Shown one piece after another: positions 1 to 6,963 of a DNA stretch of 14,775 nucleotides. A program made the translations under genes and the position numbers. Within the stretch, counting starts at the first letter, position 1. Every line of letters begins with the position of its first letter. The stretch spans positions 1-14,775 of the forward strand of contig CAXMNC010000144.1 in assembly GCA_964194625.1 (NCBI GenBank). Reading direction: 5' to 3'. This stretch comes from SPGG2 sp964194625 (lineage in GTDB: Bacteria; Pseudomonadota; Gammaproteobacteria; Acidiferrobacterales; SPGG2). Under the pieces are notes generated by a model. That model saw nothing but the letters and a program-made list of their open reading frames with translations, did not search any database and had not been told where the DNA came from.

Positions 1-999
1 ATTGGCGTGTTGCTCCGCCAGTATCTCGGTCGGTGCCATAACCGCTACCTGATAACCCGCGGCCACCGCCAGCGTACTTGCAGCCGCAGCAACAACTGTT
101 TTTCCCGAACCGACATCGCCTTGAAGTAAACGCTGCATAGGAAACTCGTGTTGCAGATCTCTCCTAATTTCCTCTATCACACGGACTTGCGCGCCTGTCA
201 GCATAAATGGCAACCCCGACAGCAGCGCATCCAACTTCGCTTCATCACTAACCAGTCTCGGTGCCACATGTGATTGCGCCTGCGCCCGCAACCGCTTGAG
301 ACTCAGCTGATGGGCAAGTAACTCCTCGAACGCCAATCGCTGTCGGCCGGGATGGTCTGTCTGTATAAGCGCGTTGGCATCCTCGGCGGTCGCGGGCCGG
401 TGCACACTCTGAAGCGCTTGTTTCAGGTCCGGCAATATAGAGTCGGGCAGAATATCGTCCGGCAACCACTCCTGTAGACCGCCGAGATAGCGATCCAATG
501 CTTGATTGATTAGATTGCGCAGGCCGATTTGATGCACGCCTTCGGTTGTCGGATAGACGGCGGTCAAGTGGGCTCGCGGCGCCGGTGGGTCGACATCGTC
601 AAATAGCTGATACTCTGGATGCACCATCTCCAGGCCAACCGGCCCAAAGCGGGCTTCACCAAATGTGCGTATCGTACGCCCGCGTTGCAGGTTGGCTTGT
701 TGCGACGATGAGAAATAGAAAAAGCGCAGCGTGAGTAATCCCGTACCGTCGCTAATGCGGCACACGAGACTCCGTTTACCACGGTAAATCACATCGGTTA
801 ATTCTATGTTGCCTGACACTAAGGCTTCCATCCCCGGTTTTAGTGCGCCGATAGGTGTAACGCGAGTACGGTCTTGGTAACGAAACGGGAGATGAAACAG
901 AACATCCTGCACTGTAAAAAGCCCTAAGCGGGCGAGTTTCTCGGCAAACTTGGGCCCCACCCCCTTCAGCGCAGTGACTGGTAGAGACTCAATATCCAT
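1..999 (-). CDS. recG: ATP-dependent DNA helicase RecG, N-terminal 333 residues (cut by window edge)
   Basis: RecG is a cytoplasmic branched-DNA helicase that remodels stalled forks and Holliday junctions. The frame is open from an ATG at 997-999 to the left edge, giving 333 of the roughly 690 residues usual for the family. The first ~230 residues match the wedge/OB region (early LKGVGPK, then FHLPFRYQDRT near residues 35-45). The helicase core begins with LTGAQ at 267-271 (Q-motif-like), Walker A GDVGSGKT at 294-301 and motif Ia APTEILAEQ at 322-330. An in-frame TAA lies 12 nt upstream of the ATG, so this start is fixed unless a non-ATG codon is used; there is no clear Shine-Dalgarno. It is the last visible gene of the leftward spoT-ridA-recG block, about 120 nt after ridA. 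Confidence 0.96.
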   Translation of the reverse strand, partial: MDIESLPVTALKGVGPKFAEKLARLGLFTVQDVLFHLPFRYQDRTRVTPIGALKPGMEALVSGNIELTDVIYRGKRSLVCRISDGTGLLTLRFFYFSSSQQANLQRGRTIRTFGEARFGPVGLEMVHPEYQLFDDVDPPAPRAHLTAVYPTTEGVHQIGLRNLINQALDRYLGGLQEWLPDDILPDSILPDLKQALQSVHRPATAEDANALIQTDHPGRQRLAFEELLAHQLSLKRLRAQAQSHVAPRLVSDEAKLDALLSGLPFMLTGAQVRVIEEIRRDLQHEFPMQRLLQGDVGSGKTVVAAAASTLAVAAGYQVAVMAPTEILAEQHAN

Positions 1000-1122
1000 C
1001 GCTGAATATTAGATTCAAGCGCGAAATGAAGCAGCAAGATTTGCTTTGTCAGATTCTTGCAAAAAGAACTAGGTAAAGCGCCACTAGTTGAAGTAATGCT
1101 TCATACATCGATCTGTTATCAG

Positions 1123-1509
1123 CTACGAATCCAGCACAAGTATCGCATCTACCTCAACCGCGACGCCTTTGGGCAAGGCAGCCACCCCGATGGCGGCCCG
1201 TGCTGGAAATGGTTCTTGAAAATAGGATGTCATTACTTCGTTTACTTGCGCAAAGTTCGCCAGATCTGTCAGATACACCGTCAGCTTCACGACATTCGCA
1301 AGAGTCCCGCCGGCCGCCTCGACCACCGCCTTTAAGTTCTCAAATACACGCTCGATCTGTGCGCTTACATCACCTTGCACGATTTCCATGGTCTCAGGGA
1401 CCAACGGGATTTGGCCTGATAAATACACGGTTGAATCCACCCGCACCGCTTGCGAGTATGTCCCGATAGCCTGTGGCGCTTTGTCTGTCTTTATCACTTG
1501 TTTTGTCAT
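1123..1509 (-). CDS. ridA: RidA family reactive enamine/imine deaminase
   Basis: A 128-aa protein of the RidA/YjgF/UK114 family, which hydrolyses reactive 2-aminoacrylate-type enamines and imines released by PLP enzymes such as threonine dehydratase. It acts as a cytoplasmic homotrimer. Family landmarks are all present: Tyr18 in GTYSQAV, SGQIPLVPET (31-40), the core VVKLTVYLTDL (73-83), Arg104 in FPARAAIGV, which binds the substrate carboxylate in characterised members, and Glu119 in VAVEVDAI. Length is normal. The ATG at 1507-1509 has only a weak GGGA about 11 nt upstream. It lies 66 nt downstream of spoT on the same strand and is followed by recG; the spoT-ridA-recG order is common in gammaproteobacteria and suggests co-transcription. 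Confidence 0.95.
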   Translation of the reverse strand: MTKQVIKTDKAPQAIGTYSQAVRVDSTVYLSGQIPLVPETMEIVQGDVSAQIERVFENLKAVVEAAGGTLANVVKLTVYLTDLANFAQVNEVMTSYFQEPFPARAAIGVAALPKGVAVEVDAILVLDS

Positions 1510-1575
1510 ATCGATTTTTCCCGTTGCTAAGCGAGCTGCCGACCGGACAGCTTTGAGTCTAAATTCCTTCGCCTA

Positions 1576-3801
1576 CTAGCCTTTGCGACGACTGAGACGA
1601 ATCACTTCATCTTGCAAACGAACACGCCGCATGATTTGCGCTAGATGGACTCTATCGGCGACTTCGATTACAAAATTCATCGCCCTGTACTCGCCATCAC
1701 GTTCGTCAAACGACAATGTATCGATATTGGCTTCCATATCCGCTATCGCAGCAGCAACCGAAGCAAGCGCACCACGTTTATTTCTGACTTCTACCCGGAT
1801 TCCAACCGGAAACGTTTGTTCGATATTCTGTTCCCATTGCATATCGACCCATTTTTCGGGGTGTGCGCCATAGTCACCCATATTGGGACAACCTTCTGTA
1901 TGAACAACGATACCGCGACCCGCAGACAAGAAGCCTAAGATGGGATCACCGGGAATAGGGCAACAGCAGCGCGCATAGCTAACGACGACTCCTTCGGTTC
2001 CACGAATCGCCAGCGGCGGTCGTTTACCTTTCTTTTTGCGTTTCCCCGATGGTTCTTCCTTCGTACCCGGGTTAAGCTGGCGCGCCACTACTGGTGCCAG
2101 TCGATTGCCCAAGCCGATTTCCCTTAATACATCGTTCCAACTGTTTAGTTTCAGCTGTTTTAGCAACGTCTTTTTTTGCGCTTCACGTATCTTCGGCGAC
2201 TCGAAACCAACGCCTTGCAGGGCCTTGACGAGCAAACGCTCGCCCAGGCTCTCCGCCTCTTCGTGTTTCTGGTTCTTCAAGAAACTACGGATGTGGGCAC
2301 GGGCCTTACCGGTCACAACGAAGTCAAGCCACACTGGGTTGGGGCTTGCCCATTCGGCCGTGATAACTTCAACGTGATTGCCGTTGCGTAGCGTCGTACG
2401 GGGCGGGACCAGCTCGTGATTGATTTTGGCGCCTATGCAATGATTGCCCACATGTGTATGAACAGCGTATGCAAAATCTATTGCCGTCGCGCCTTGCGGC
2501 AACTTTTTGATTTCGCCCTTAGGAGTAAACACATAGACCTCATCCGAAAAAAGATCGACCTTGAGGTTCTCTAGAAACTCTCGTGGGTTTCCGGCCTTTT
2601 GTTGAATATCGAGTAGATCTTTTAACCAGTGCAGGGTACGTTGCGGCATCTGCGCGTCGCTCGAGTCACCGCTTTTATAAAGCCAATGAGAACCCACACC
2701 AACCTCTGCCACACGATGCATATCTTCGGTACGAGTTTGTATCTCAACCGGCACCCCGAATGGGCCGAACACCACTGTATGTAATGACTGGTAGCCGTTT
2801 GCTCTGGGTATTGCTATGTAGTCTTTAAAACGACCTGGAATCGGCATATATAGGTTATGAATAACCCCCAGCACACGGTAGCACGTATCCACTTTATCGA
2901 CGACGATTCGATATCCATAGACATCGTACACTTGATCGAAGGACAGGCCTTTTTGTCGCATCTTGCGGTAGATGCTGTACAAGTTCTTTTCGCGGCCAGT
3001 AACTTCTCCCTCAAGTTTTTCTTGGCTCAACTGTTGGGCGATGGCATTGCGAATTTTCTCGACGATCGCTTTGCGATTTCCGTGTCGTTTGCGTACCGCC
3101 TCTTCCAGAATTCGATGACGCATCGGGTATAGATACATAAACCCAAGGTCTTCGAGTTCATGGTACCACTGGCGCATACCTAGCCGATTGGCAATTGGCG
3201 CGTAGATCTCCAGGGTTTCGCAGGCAATCTCTCTTTGGCGATCCCCCGCCAACGCCGCCAGGGTGCGCATGTTATGAAGTCGATCAGCCAACTTAATAAG
3301 AATAACGCGTATGTCTCGTCCCATGGCGAGAAGCATTTTGCGGAAGTTCTCTGCTTGCTCCTCCTCCTTGGTCTTAAATTTGATTTGACTGATCTTACTT
3401 ACACCATCGACAAGCTCTGCAACTTCTTTACCGAAGTCTTCGACCAAATGTTCCTTCGCAGTTTCAGTATCCTCGATGACATCATGGAGAATTGCAGCCG
3501 TGATGCTTTGGGCATCAAGACGCATACCCGCGAGGATACGTGCGACTTCTAGAGGATGGTGGATATAGGGTTCGCCGCTGCGTCTTAGTTGCCCCTCGTG
3601 GGCTTCTTCACCAAAAACGTAAGCGCGGTAAACATTAGCGATCTGCCGGGAGTCAAGATAGTCCCCCAGTGTCTCGCATAGGTCGTTTATCAGGAATCCG
3701 CCGGCTGGCGGATCGGCGACATCACGCCGGTTTGTCGAGCTGCTGCTCTTCGCGTGGTTCGGCTTGGACCTCGCTCGTCTGGATGTCGGTTGTGTCGTCA
3801 T
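1576..3801 (-). CDS. spoT: Bifunctional (p)ppGpp synthetase/hydrolase SpoT
   Basis: SpoT hydrolyses and makes (p)ppGpp, the stringent-response alarmone. Numbering from the ATG at 3801 gives 741 aa. The N-terminal HD hydrolase has HHPLEV near 82, ILHDVIEDT (His106-Asp107) and KLADRLHNMRTL near 170. The synthetase region has DVYGYRIVV, RFKDYIAIPRANGYQSLHT and VEIQTRTEDM (about 290-362). A TGS domain follows (VFTPKG to VEVITA, about 424-482), then the Cys-rich ARCCCPIPGDP (610-620) and a C-terminal ACT domain (about 665-741). IPRANG carries Arg where IPKANG is usual. The start is unusual: the first ~27 residues overlap the end of rpoZ by 80 nt, and there is no ATG, GTG or TTG in this frame between the rpoZ stop and the HD domain. 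A second ATG at 3834 has no ribosome site; the one at 3801 is preceded by GAGGG. Confidence 0.95.
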   Translation of the reverse strand: MTTQPTSRRARSKPNHAKSSSSTNRRDVADPPAGGFLINDLCETLGDYLDSRQIANVYRAYVFGEEAHEGQLRRSGEPYIHHPLEVARILAGMRLDAQSITAAILHDVIEDTETAKEHLVEDFGKEVAELVDGVSKISQIKFKTKEEEQAENFRKMLLAMGRDIRVILIKLADRLHNMRTLAALAGDRQREIACETLEIYAPIANRLGMRQWYHELEDLGFMYLYPMRHRILEEAVRKRHGNRKAIVEKIRNAIAQQLSQEKLEGEVTGREKNLYSIYRKMRQKGLSFDQVYDVYGYRIVVDKVDTCYRVLGVIHNLYMPIPGRFKDYIAIPRANGYQSLHTVVFGPFGVPVEIQTRTEDMHRVAEVGVGSHWLYKSGDSSDAQMPQRTLHWLKDLLDIQQKAGNPREFLENLKVDLFSDEVYVFTPKGEIKKLPQGATAIDFAYAVHTHVGNHCIGAKINHELVPPRTTLRNGNHVEVITAEWASPNPVWLDFVVTGKARAHIRSFLKNQKHEEAESLGERLLVKALQGVGFESPKIREAQKKTLLKQLKLNSWNDVLREIGLGNRLAPVVARQLNPGTKEEPSGKRKKKGKRPPLAIRGTEGVVVSYARCCCPIPGDPILGFLSAGRGIVVHTEGCPNMGDYGAHPEKWVDMQWEQNIEQTFPVGIRVEVRNKRGALASVAAAIADMEANIDTLSFDERDGEYRAMNFVIEVADRVHLAQIMRRVRLQDEVIRLSRRKG

Positions 3802-4024
3802 CGCCCTCAAGGCCGGCCTGCACAGCGGTGTCATCGAGGATGGCGTTGGTCACAAAGCCGCCTGCAACTTCGCGCAGCGCGAGTACCGTAGGTTTGTCAT
3901 TCTCCTTCGGCACACAGGCCTCTGCCCCACTGACCAACTGACGCGCCCGCTTACTAGCAACGAGCACTAACTGAAAACGATTGTCTACATTTTCCAAACA
4001 ATCTTCGACGGTAATTCGAGCCAT
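3722..4024 (-). CDS. rpoZ: DNA-directed RNA polymerase omega subunit
   Basis: Omega is a small RNA polymerase subunit that chaperones beta-prime and forms part of ppGpp site 1 in proteobacteria. The 100-aa product begins MARITVEDCLENVDNRFQLVLVAS and contains KENDKPTVLALREVAGG (41-57), matching the E. coli protein over the conserved ~60 residues. The remaining tail is strongly acidic (GDDDTTD, EPREEQQLD), as is common for omega. The ATG at 4022-4024 has a good ribosome site, AGAGGTGAGG, just upstream. The last 80 nt appear to be read in another frame as the start of spoT, so this acidic tail and the basic N-terminus of SpoT share the same DNA. Transcribed leftward after gmk, with a 107-nt gap. 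Confidence 0.97.
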   Translation of the reverse strand: MARITVEDCLENVDNRFQLVLVASKRARQLVSGAEACVPKENDKPTVLALREVAGGFVTNAILDDTAVQAGLEGDDDTTDIQTSEVQAEPREEQQLDKPA

Positions 4025-4131
4025 TCCTCACCTCTACTTTATTGCCACCCCCGGCCACTCGAGCTGCGGGTCCGGGCTGCGTTCTATGTTCGCTTATATA
4101 TTATTAATTTACCAGTTATTTTATGCTTTTT
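4025..4131 (-). promoter_or_regulatory. AT-rich gmk-rpoZ spacer, possible rpoZ-spoT promoter region
   Basis: The 107-nt gap between gmk and rpoZ contains a markedly AT-rich stretch (about 4090-4130) with TATATA/TATAAG-like hexamers on the minus strand, followed by a GC-rich leader and the strong rpoZ ribosome site. This could be an internal promoter, but I cannot find a convincing -35 element at the right spacing, so the call is tentative. Confidence 0.25.
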
Positions 4132-4740
4132 CTAGGTGCTACCCAAAAGCGTGTCGATATCGATAGTAATAGGCCTGACACTTCTCATGTCACCCCGAAT
4201 AATGGCCTTTAGGTCCTGCACTGCGGCAGCGAAATCATCATTCATGACGATGTGGTCGAACTCCCCATAGTGTTCCATTTCAGACACCGCATCGTGCATC
4301 CGTCGGTCTATCACCTCCGGAGAGTCTTGGCCCCGCCCGCTCAACCGATGGCGCAGCTCGTGTCGAGATGGGGGCAGAATAAAGATGCTTACCGCCCGCG
4401 ATATCTTAGCTTTGATAGCACGCGCGCCTTGCCAATCGATATCCAAAACAACATCCTTGCCTTGGCGCAACAACCGCTCGACTGCGTCACGCGAGGTGCC
4501 ATAGAAATGGTCAAAGACGATCGCGTATTCCAAAAACTCATCGGCCTCGACCATGACTCGGAATTCTTGCTCACCGACAAAGAAATAGTTAACGCCGTCC
4601 ACCTCGCCGGGACGCGGTGGTCGGGTGGTGTGTGATACCGATACCGCCAAGTTCGGCACAGCATCAACCAATGCCTTGGCAAGACTGGTCTTTCCAGCCC
4701 CCGAGGGCGCGGACAAGATGAACAATGTTCCGTGTTTCAT
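4132..4740 (-). CDS. gmk: Guanylate kinase
   Basis: Guanylate kinase phosphorylates GMP to GDP with ATP and feeds GTP, dGTP and (p)ppGpp synthesis. From the ATG at 4738-4740 the product is 202 aa, close to the E. coli length. Visible landmarks are the P-loop SAPSGAGKTS (10-19), the GMP-binding stretch SHTTRPPRPGEVDGVNYFF with Arg40 and Arg43, EYAIVFDHFYGTS (71-83), the Walker B-like DIDWQGA (100-106), and the lid RGQDS (136-140). A TTG at 4761 would add seven residues, but it lies inside a heptamer repeat and the protein aligns from MKHGTLFILSAPSG, so I prefer the ATG. Neither start has a clear Shine-Dalgarno. It lies between yicC and rpoZ in the leftward operon. Confidence 0.97.
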   Translation of the reverse strand: MKHGTLFILSAPSGAGKTSLAKALVDAVPNLAVSVSHTTRPPRPGEVDGVNYFFVGEQEFRVMVEADEFLEYAIVFDHFYGTSRDAVERLLRQGKDVVLDIDWQGARAIKAKISRAVSIFILPPSRHELRHRLSGRGQDSPEVIDRRMHDAVSEMEHYGEFDHIVMNDDFAAAVQDLKAIIRGDMRSVRPITIDIDTLLGST

Positions 4741-4741
4741 A

Positions 4742-4835
4742 AAACCAGTAGCAAGTAACAACTGTAAAGTAGTAAGGGAAACGCAGTATGTCGGCCTTCA
4801 CTTGCTACTTGACACTTTACACTTGTTACTCGCCG
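4742..4835. repeat. Heptamer tandem repeats in inverted arrangement between gmk and yicC
   Basis: Two blocks of degenerate 7-bp units face each other. On the plus strand from 4801 the units read CTTGCTA, CTTGACA, CTTTACA, CTTGTTA, CTCGCCG. On the minus strand from 4776 downward they read CTTACTA, CTTTACA, GTTGTTA, CTTGCTA, CTGGTTT. A 24-nt spacer separates the blocks. Positions 4755-4770 and 4814-4829 are inverted copies with 15 of 16 bases matching, so the transcript could fold into a long hairpin just upstream of the gmk start. The gap contains no gene. The function is unknown. Confidence 0.75.
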
Positions 4836-4840
4836 TTAGA

Positions 4841-5707
4841 CTATTCAATGTTTTGCACCTGTTCGCGCATTTGCTCAATGAGCACTTTGAGCTCGATGGC
4901 CCCGTTAGTAACACTGATATCGGCTGATTTCGCTGCCAACGTGTTCGCTTCGCGGTTTAGCTCTTGCATCAAAAAATCAAGACGGCGCCCGATCTGGCCG
5001 GAACCGCCCAAGACCCGACGCGCCTCATCGACATGTGTCTGCAAACGGTCGAGCTCTTCCTCGACATCCGTTTTTTGTGCAAATAACACGATTTCTTGCT
5101 CCAGCCGTGCCGGATCGAGCTCTTGCTTTATTTCTGCCAATCGCTCCTCGAGACGCCGGCGGAAGTTTTGTCGCACATCTGACAGCGTTTCCCTAATCCG
5201 GCTTATAATGGTTACGGCTGCGTCCAGACGCTGCTCAATAATGTCGCGCATGCGTTCACCCTCACGCTGGCGTGTCTCCAAGAGTTCGTCCAGAGATTGG
5301 GATAAGAGATCAAGCGCCACTTTGGCGAGGGCGTCGACATCTACTTCCGATGTCTTCAACACCCCGGGCCAACGCAGGATATCGACAGTTCGCAAGGGTG
5401 AAACGTCGGGCGTTGCTTGCCGAACCTTTCCAACGATATCTACGATTCTTTCTACTAATGCCTCGTTCAGCTCGAATTCACTCGTCGTCAGATCTTTCGG
5501 TTGGAAGCGCAGGTTACAGTCTACTTTGCCCCGTGCCAGGCGTTCATTAATGAGCTTGCGGATCTTCGGCTCCAGGCTGCGCAGCTCATCGGGCAACCGA
5601 GAATTCACTTCCAGATAGCGATGATTGACGGATCGCACCTCCCAGGCCAGACCACCCCATTCAGTGTCCACATCGCGGCGCGCGAAAGCGGTCATGCTGT
5701 ATGCCAT
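4841..5707 (-). CDS. yicC: YicC family endoribonuclease-like protein
   Basis: A 288-aa homologue of E. coli YicC (287 aa), a family linked to RNA turnover: YicC has been reported to promote decay of the small RNA RyhB and to have endoribonuclease activity. The N-terminal YicC domain begins MAYSMTAFARRD and includes WEVRSVNHRYLEVNSRLP. The C-terminal DUF1732 part contains GRRLDFLMQELNREANTLAAKSAD and ends ELKVLIEQMREQVQNIE, nearly identical to the E. coli end. The middle (about 140-225) is rich in Glu, Arg and Leu and probably helical or coiled. The ATG at 5705-5707 has a G-rich ribosome site (AAAGGGGGG) eight bases upstream; the TTG just before it is not needed. It is the first gene of the leftward block and divergent from the kinase gene. 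Confidence 0.95.
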   Translation of the reverse strand: MAYSMTAFARRDVDTEWGGLAWEVRSVNHRYLEVNSRLPDELRSLEPKIRKLINERLARGKVDCNLRFQPKDLTTSEFELNEALVERIVDIVGKVRQATPDVSPLRTVDILRWPGVLKTSEVDVDALAKVALDLLSQSLDELLETRQREGERMRDIIEQRLDAAVTIISRIRETLSDVRQNFRRRLEERLAEIKQELDPARLEQEIVLFAQKTDVEEELDRLQTHVDEARRVLGGSGQIGRRLDFLMQELNREANTLAAKSADISVTNGAIELKVLIEQMREQVQNIE

Positions 5708-6011
5708 CAAACCCCCCTTTGGAAGCCCTTAAACAAGCTATAGATCCGTACCAGCCACTAGCAACCACCATAGCCCGCCATCTCAAGGATCGCCAGTTTC
5801 CTCATTTTAAGCTATGTTTCATAATGGTAAATAAGTATATAGGGCTCGGTTCGCCGGTCGGCAGCGAGCCTAGCGCAAGACGGCTGGCCACCCAGTGTAC
5901 AAGCCTCCCAATAGGAAGCGATCTTTTTGGCGCCTTCGTTGAACCGGAATGTTTCGGGGGGTGTACGGGTTATTGGCAGTACGTGATAAAAATTAGGAGT
6001 CGCGCTCTTTC
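5708..6011. other. Divergent intergenic region between yicC and the kinase gene
   Basis: This stretch of about 300 nt has no credible gene. It holds the candidate yicC promoter, a GC-rich inverted repeat (GGCTCG at 5843-5848 pairing with CGAGCC at 5865-5870, with a further GGTTCGC/GCGAGCC option), and the ribosome site AGGAG (5995-5999) 12 nt before the kinase ATG. I could not identify a convincing plus-strand promoter. Short open frames here have no ribosome sites or family resemblance. Confidence 0.55.
5804..5831 (-). promoter_or_regulatory. Candidate sigma-70 promoter for yicC and the leftward operon
   Basis: On the minus strand, TTTACC (5826-5831) and TAAAAT (5804-5809) are separated by 16 nt, matching the consensus at 4/6 and 5/6. 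The predicted start would leave a leader of about 90 nt before the yicC ATG. This is pattern matching only. Confidence 0.35.
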
Positions 6012-6953
6012 ATGAATTTCGCTGAAGCCCTGCCAAAAGGTTTCGAGCTACATGGTTACCGTATCGAGAAAACTCTCGGCGGCGGTGGCTTCAGTATTGT
6101 GTATTTGGCCATCCACATGAAAACGGAGGCGCGTGTTGCCATTAAGGAATACCTCCCTGCCAACCAAGCCAGACGTCTGGAAGACGCGAGTGTTGAAAGC
6201 ATCAGTGGCGAGTCCACCTCGAATACCTTCCGCAAAGGCCTGAAACGCTTTTTCGATGAGGCAGCCGCACTTGCTAGGGTCGATCATCCCAATATTGTAC
6301 GCGTTACCGATTTCTTCCGGGCCAATAACACCGTATATCTGGTCATGCATTATGAGCGTGGTAAGGACTTGCGTAGTTACATCAAGCGTCATTCTGGAAG
6401 ACTTAGCGAGAAGTTCATTCGCCGCGTATTCCCACAGTTACTCCTAGGGCTATGGGAGTTACACAAAAACAATCTGCTACACCTCGACATCAAACCAGCG
6501 AATATCTATCTGCGGCCGGGCGGCAGACCATTATTGCTCGATTTTGGCGCTGCTCGACTCGTAGAACAGGACAGTAAGCTCACTGGGCCGCATACGCTAA
6601 CCCTCGGTTTTGCTCCGATCGAACAGCATCGACATGCCGAAGTCGGTCCCTGGAGCGACCTATATGCCATCGGTGCGTCGATGTGGGCGTGTATGAGCGG
6701 ATGCCCGCCGCCACCATCGACCGAGCGCGTGGTCGATGACAAGCTCAAACCAGCGGTACGCACTTTTGCTCGACGTTATTCGAAAGACCTCTTGCAAGCG
6801 GTCGACTGGTGCCTACGACTCGACCAAGCAGATCGGCCGCAGAGCGTGCAGGAGCTACTCGACTTCCTCAACCGTAGTTGGATCTCGGGCGCAGAAAACG
6901 AACAGCCAGGGTATTTCGATCGGCTGCGCGAAAAGCTTCCCTGGAATCGCTGA
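6012..6953 (+). CDS. Bacterial Hanks-type serine/threonine protein kinase (non-RD)
   Basis: A 313-aa cytoplasmic kinase with essentially one kinase domain and no transmembrane segment. Visible catalytic elements are the glycine loop GGGGFS (23-28), VAIK with Lys45, alpha-C Glu83 in FFDEAAAL, the catalytic loop HLDIKPANI (157-165; Asp159, Lys161, Asn164), DFG (177-179), GFAPIEQ (199-205) in the APE position, and SDLYAIG with Asp216. All key residues are present except that the Arg of HRD is Leu, making it a non-RD kinase, a class usually not controlled by activation-loop phosphorylation. The last ~25 residues (GAENEQPGYFDRLREKLPWNR) are a short amphipathic tail. AGGAG lies 12 nt upstream of the ATG. 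A PP2C phosphatase gene begins 10 nt after its stop, implying an antagonistic pair. Substrates are unknown. Confidence 0.93.
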   Translation: MNFAEALPKGFELHGYRIEKTLGGGGFSIVYLAIHMKTEARVAIKEYLPANQARRLEDASVESISGESTSNTFRKGLKRFFDEAAALARVDHPNIVRVTDFFRANNTVYLVMHYERGKDLRSYIKRHSGRLSEKFIRRVFPQLLLGLWELHKNNLLHLDIKPANIYLRPGGRPLLLDFGAARLVEQDSKLTGPHTLTLGFAPIEQHRHAEVGPWSDLYAIGASMWACMSGCPPPPSTERVVDDKLKPAVRTFARRYSKDLLQAVDWCLRLDQADRPQSVQELLDFLNRSWISGAENEQPGYFDRLREKLPWNR

Positions 6954-6963
6954 TCATATTGGT

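Noticed and set aside
1034..1060. GCAAGA...TCTTGC hairpin in the ridA-recG gap as a terminator
   Set aside because: The adjacent homopolymer gives T residues before, not after, the stem on the transcribed minus strand, so it would not terminate ridA transcription.
4788..5618. A 276-codon open frame antisense to yicC
   Set aside because: Its product is a Ser/Arg-rich low-complexity sequence typical of a reverse-strand shadow, and yicC is unambiguous on the other strand.
5973..5992. TTGGCA with GATAAA as a kinase promoter
   Set aside because: The hexamers are far too close together for a sigma-70 promoter.
6736..6963. A 76-codon upstream extension of the phosphatase frame
   Set aside because: It lies wholly inside the kinase gene or its spacer, shows no PP2C homology, and the ATG at 6964 matches the family start.
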